Source of the DNA: an uncultured Lachnospiraceae bacterium
GTDB lineage: Bacteria; Bacillota; Clostridia; Lachnospirales; Lachnospiraceae
Direction of reading: 5' to 3'
Length of the DNA stretch: 46,372 bases
Assembly (NCBI GenBank): GCA_947626985.1
Contig: CANQUG010000027.1
Location: forward strand, 1 to 46,372
Below are positions 43,638 through 46,372 of the stretch, piece by piece (position 1 is the first letter of the stretch; every line of letters begins with the position of its first letter). Below the pieces are notes generated by a model, which saw nothing but the letters and a program-made list of their open reading frames with translations, had not been told where the DNA came from and made no database searches. The translations under genes were made by a program, and so were the position numbers.

Positions 43638-44582
43638 ATGAAAAAGCCGCTGGTCGTACTTACCGGTCCCACGGCTGTGGGAAAAACGAAGCTTTCCATC
43701 GGCCTTGCCAGGGCCCTGGACGGGGAAATTATTTCCGCGGATTCCATGCAGGTATATCGGCGCATGGATATCGGATCCGCAAAAATTACCGCGAAAGAAA
43801 TGCAGGGAATTCCTCATTATCTGGTGGATATTCTGGAACCTGAGGAGGAATTTCATATCGTAAGATTTCAGGAGCTGGCGAAGGAAGCCATGGACAGAAT
43901 CTATGACAGGGGACGAATTCCCATTCTTGTGGGCGGAACAGGATTTTATATCCAGGCGGTAACCCGGGACATTGACTTCACACAGGCGGAGCAGGAGGAG
44001 GATTACCGGCACAGTCTGGAAAACCTGGCCAGAGAAAAAGGGCCGGAATATCTTCATCATATGCTGGAGGAGAAGGATCCCGTCAGTGCACATGAAATCC
44101 ATGCCAACAATGTCAAACGAGTAATTCGCGCTCTGGAATTTTATCATCAGAACGGAACTCCGATTTCTCAGCATAACCTGGAGCAGAAGGCCCATGAAAG
44201 CCCTTACAATCTGGCATATTTTGTGCTGAACGCTCCCAGAAATCTGCTGTATGAACGTATTGACGCCCGAGTGGATGAAATGATGAAGAACGGACTTCCG
44301 GAAGAGGTTCAGAAGCTCAGGGAACGGGGCTGTCACAGAGGGATGGTATCCATGCAGGGACTTGGATATAAGGAACTGCTGGCATATCTGGACGGCGAGT
44401 ATTCCCTGGAGGAGGCCGTCCGGGTCCTGAAGAGAGACACCCGCCATTTTGCAAAACGGCAGCTTACCTGGTTCCGCAGAGAGCCGGATGTGATCTGGGT
44501 GAATAAAGACGAATTTGACTTTGACGAGGACAGGATTCTGGAATACATGCTGTCTGTGTGCAGAGAGAAAAGAATAATCTGA
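43638..44582 (+). CDS. miaA: tRNA dimethylallyltransferase MiaA
   Basis: A 314-aa enzyme that transfers a dimethylallyl group to A37 of tRNAs reading UNN codons. The P-loop GPTAVGKTK (10-18), the ISADSMQVYRRMDIGSAK block and the later TRHFAKRQLTWFR are diagnostic. The ATG at 43638 has GGGAGG just upstream and is preferred over an ATG five codons earlier, which lacks a site. It ends the mutS-mutL-miaA operon; a strong terminator follows 4 bases after the stop. Confidence 0.96.
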   Translation: MKKPLVVLTGPTAVGKTKLSIGLARALDGEIISADSMQVYRRMDIGSAKITAKEMQGIPHYLVDILEPEEEFHIVRFQELAKEAMDRIYDRGRIPILVGGTGFYIQAVTRDIDFTQAEQEEDYRHSLENLAREKGPEYLHHMLEEKDPVSAHEIHANNVKRVIRALEFYHQNGTPISQHNLEQKAHESPYNLAYFVLNAPRNLLYERIDARVDEMMKNGLPEEVQKLRERGCHRGMVSMQGLGYKELLAYLDGEYSLEEAVRVLKRDTRHFAKRQLTWFRREPDVIWVNKDEFDFDEDRILEYMLSVCREKRII

Positions 44583-44585
44583 GCG

Positions 44586-44635
44586 AAAGTCAGGCACCAC
44601 AGGAGAATAAAACTCCCCATGGGCCTGACTTTTTC
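44586..44635 (+). terminator. Intrinsic terminator after miaA
   Basis: AAAGTCAGGC at 44586-44595 pairs with GCCTGACTTT at 44623-44632, with an inner GGAG/CTCC helix, and a short U-run follows. A clear end of the mutS-mutL-miaA transcript. Confidence 0.88.
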
Positions 44636-44766
44636 GTGAGATTCCAACGCCCTTATTCAAAAATCGGTTTCACATCGTCCTCGGATCGGATCTGAAACAA
44701 AAGCCTGCTTATTTCTTCCCTCCTCAGCGCATGGAACAGGTAAAACGAAAATAACTTCGCTGTTCT

Positions 44767-45237
44767 CTATAAAGTATCAATAACTTCGCCAATATACATG
44801 GTATGCGGCGCTTCCATTTTATAATAATCTTCTGCCACTTCAGCGGGCATCGCGGAGAGATCCAGATCCTGTTTATAAATCTTTTTGCAGAGCAGCGTCA
44901 CTTTTGCTTCACAAAAAGTGACGGCACCGTTTAATGCCTTCGGTGTCAATCCCGCTGTTTTTACCTTATCTCCGTCTCTGCCGGAGAGCGAACCTAACAC
45001 TCCCAATGCCCGACGGTACTTTTCAGGATAAAAACTGACGGTAAAAAAATCATTTTCGTCCATAAAAGTGTGGGTATAACGGCAGGGTTTCACATAAACT
45101 GTCGCAACCGGTCTGCCCCACAAGGTGCCCAGACCACCCCAGCTGATGGTCATGGTATTATAATGATTCATTACCCCGGCCGTTACCAGTGCCCATTCTT
45201 TGTCAAATATACTGAATGAATCCGCGTTAAATTTCAT
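44767..45237 (-). CDS. Flavin reductase-like FMN-binding protein
   Basis: A 156-aa protein of the flavin reductase/split-barrel family. The N-terminal segment ALVTAGVMNHYNTMTISWGG with GTLWGRPVATVYVKPCRYT is typical of the FMN-binding barrel. It may reduce free flavin with NAD(P)H or act as an electron carrier in an anaerobe; the partner is unknown. An AGGAGG site precedes the ATG. Its region is less GC-rich than the mutL/miaA block. Confidence 0.85.
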   Translation of the reverse strand: MKFNADSFSIFDKEWALVTAGVMNHYNTMTISWGGLGTLWGRPVATVYVKPCRYTHTFMDENDFFTVSFYPEKYRRALGVLGSLSGRDGDKVKTAGLTPKALNGAVTFCEAKVTLLCKKIYKQDLDLSAMPAEVAEDYYKMEAPHTMYIGEVIDTL

Positions 45238-45396
45238 TGATCTTATCCTCCTCTTACTGTGAATTTTTCTTTATTTTTCCTGATATACTCAGCAAAAAAG
45301 AACAACGCCAGGTCATCGTTTTTACTTATTCCGTCATATGAAACCGATTCAATTTGGCAGCAGCGAAGCAGCGCCCGATTTTGACTCAGTTATGAC

Positions 45397-45810
45397 TCAA
45401 TGATATTCCCTCAGATTTTTTTCCTTCTCAAAAAATGCTTTTTTTAACCGTTTGTATTCCTCGTCTGTACAAACCTGGCGGCATTTGGGTTCAAAGGATT
45501 TTGTAATATCAAAACATTCTTTGATATTCCCGCAGGGATACTCCCTGCATCCCGCGCAGGTTTTTATGCCTTTCTCCTCACAGCACTTTATGACCTGATA
45601 TCTGCACCAGTTTTCCGGTCTGCATCCAGAACAGGAGATTTCTTCATTTGATACAATATGATCACGATAGCCGATTTTCATCCATAATTCAGCTGTATGA
45701 AATAATTCCTCCTCTGTCTTTTCATATGGATGCGCTATGTATCTTGGACATGAGGAGCAATCATTTCCGCAGGCGGCTATTATTCTGTTCATCGCATTCT
45801 TTTTATCCAT
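45397..45810 (-). CDS. DUF3795 cysteine-rich protein
   Basis: A 137-aa protein with eleven or more cysteines in clusters (CGNDCSSCPRY, CSGCRPENWCRYQ, CCEEKGIKTCAGCREYPCG). This matches the DUF3795 family, presumably metal-binding (zinc or iron-sulfur). Its function is unknown. It has no signal peptide. An AAGGAGGG site precedes the ATG and a good promoter lies upstream. Confidence 0.83.
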   Translation of the reverse strand: MDKKNAMNRIIAACGNDCSSCPRYIAHPYEKTEEELFHTAELWMKIGYRDHIVSNEEISCSGCRPENWCRYQVIKCCEEKGIKTCAGCREYPCGNIKECFDITKSFEPKCRQVCTDEEYKRLKKAFFEKEKNLREYH

Positions 45811-45852
45811 CCGTATCTCCCTCCTTACATCTCATATTCCGGCTTTTCCTTG

Positions 45853-45881
45853 AGTATATCAAAAACACTCCCGGCTTTCAA
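45853..45881 (-). promoter_or_regulatory. Promoter for the DUF3795 gene
   Basis: Minus-strand TTGAAA (45876-45881), a 17-bp spacer and TATACT (45853-45858), about 45 bases before the gene start. Confidence 0.75.
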
Positions 45882-45954
45882 TCGTGAAATGCAATCTCAA
45901 ACGGCGCCGTGACTCCTTTGCGGCGCTGGATGGCAAGGCTCCCACCTGATACTT

Positions 45955-45972
45955 GCGACGTATACGTCGTAA
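45955..45972 (+). promoter_or_regulatory. Operator-like dyad, left copy
   Basis: CGACG and CGTCG pair around TATA; the full 18-base motif GCGACGtataCGTCGTAA recurs, with a different centre, at 46043-46060. It sits 28 bp upstream of the -35 box of the ATPase promoter. Confidence 0.65.
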
Positions 45973-45999
45973 CTTTATTGTGAATTTTCTGCAGCGCTA

Positions 46000-46029
46000 T
46001 TGATAATTGGGGGAAATTCGTGGTATACT
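46000..46029 (+). promoter_or_regulatory. Promoter for the terminal ATPase gene
   Basis: TTGATA at 46000-46005, an 18-bp spacer and TATACT at 46024-46029, placed between the two dyads. Confidence 0.75.
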
Positions 46030-46042
46030 ATACCTGAAAGTA

Positions 46043-46060
46043 GCGACGCAACCGTCGTAA
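46043..46060 (+). promoter_or_regulatory. Operator-like dyad, right copy
   Basis: GCGACGcaacCGTCGTAA, same outer bases as the dyad at 45955-45972. It lies just downstream of the -10, where a bound protein would block early transcription. The copies are 88 bp apart centre to centre, close to eight helical turns, which would suit looping. Confidence 0.65.
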
Positions 46061-46073
46061 GTACGAGGTGACC

Positions 46074-46372
46074 ATGATGATTAAACGAGATTTTTACTTG
46101 AATCGCATGATTCATAATATGTGGAACGGTGAGGTTAAAGTAATCACCGGCATCCGCCGCTGCGGAAAGTCGGTACTGCTGTTTGACCTGTTCTATGAAT
46201 ACCTTCTCTCGCAGGGAGTTCAGGAGGACCACATTATAAAAATTGAATTGGACCAGAGACGTTACTACAAGTTCAGAAATCCAATTATCCTTTGTGAGTA
46301 TGTCGAGACCCTTGTCGCAGAAAAAAAAGAAGAGCAATTTTATCTCTTCATTGACGAAGTTCAGCTTACCAC
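46074..46372 (+). CDS. AAA-family ATP-binding protein (DUF4143-type), cut by the window end
   Basis: The first about 100 residues of a P-loop ATPase. The N-terminus (MIKRDFYLNRMI) leads to a Walker A motif, GIRRCGKSVLL, and a Walker B-like FYLFIDEVQLT near the cut. This is the usual start of the large ATPase/DUF4143 family common in gut bacteria; the C-terminal part lies outside. Two ATGs, at 46074 and 46077, are possible, after an AGGTG site. The gene has its own promoter between two identical operator-like dyads. Function is unknown. Confidence 0.85.
   Translation, partial: MMIKRDFYLNRMIHNMWNGEVKVITGIRRCGKSVLLFDLFYEYLLSQGVQEDHIIKIELDQRRYYKFRNPIILCEYVETLVAEKKEEQFYLFIDEVQLT

Noticed and set aside
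42867..44660. A 597-codon minus-strand open frame
   Set aside because: Antisense to mutL and miaA, which both have complete family motifs.

Overview
The window looks like chromosomal DNA of a GC-moderate, rod-forming anaerobe of the Clostridia, most likely Lachnospiraceae. Supporting signs are the gene order radC-mreBCD-PBP2-minDE-rodA, the scpAB block, several S11 D-Ala-D-Ala carboxypeptidases, a three-gene xanthine-dehydrogenase-type molybdoenzyme, a mutS-mutL-miaA block beside a methionine gamma-lyase family gene, DUF4869 and DUF3795 genes, strong AGGAGG ribosome binding sites and sigma-A-type promoters. This placement is inference from gene content; there is no rRNA or tRNA in the window.

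Layout. 1-884: no protein gene; the likely 5' end of a minus-strand group II intron, five 41-bp tandem repeats and copy A of a structured repeat. 885-11089 (minus): an S11 carboxypeptidase, an AT-richer two-gene insert (P-loop ATPase plus DUF4869), a zinc phospholipase C-like gene, scpB, scpA, a metallophosphoesterase, a molybdopterin-binding protein, an ABC exporter and a second S11 carboxypeptidase. 11303-16139 (plus): pepT, copy B of the repeat, then a TrpXYZ-type ABC importer. 16160-18163 (minus): an NhaC-family transporter behind a clear lysine riboswitch with its own terminator. 18236-33416 (minus): fourteen closely packed or overlapping genes, read as radC, mreB, mreC, mreD, PBP2, minD, minE, rodA, a third S11 carboxypeptidase, the three molybdoenzyme subunits and two membrane-protein genes. 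33546-38215 (minus): two FAD-dependent oxidoreductases around repeat copy C, and a PLP enzyme. 38722-44582 (plus): mutS, mutL, miaA, closed by a terminator. 44767-46372: a flavin reductase-like gene, a DUF3795 gene and the start of an AAA ATPase framed by two operator-like dyads.

How the genes work together. The centre is a cell-shape and division block: MreBCD, RodA and PBP2 make the elongation machine, MinDE place the septum, and three S11 carboxypeptidases trim peptidoglycan. minC is absent from the block. ScpAB act in chromosome segregation; MutSL and MiaA in mismatch repair and tRNA modification. Transport and nutrition genes (pepT, the ABC importer, the riboswitch-controlled transporter, the molybdoenzyme) fit an amino-acid and purine-using gut anaerobe.

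The most unusual signal is a repeat of about 170-180 bp present three times (514-682, 12693-12864, 35306-35483). Its ends form a 27-31 bp inverted repeat whose variable positions change in a compensatory way between copies. A second inner helix also covaries, one T-C mismatch is kept in all copies, and each copy has degenerate short repeats on the same side. This points to selection on a folded RNA or DNA structure rather than on sequence or protein.
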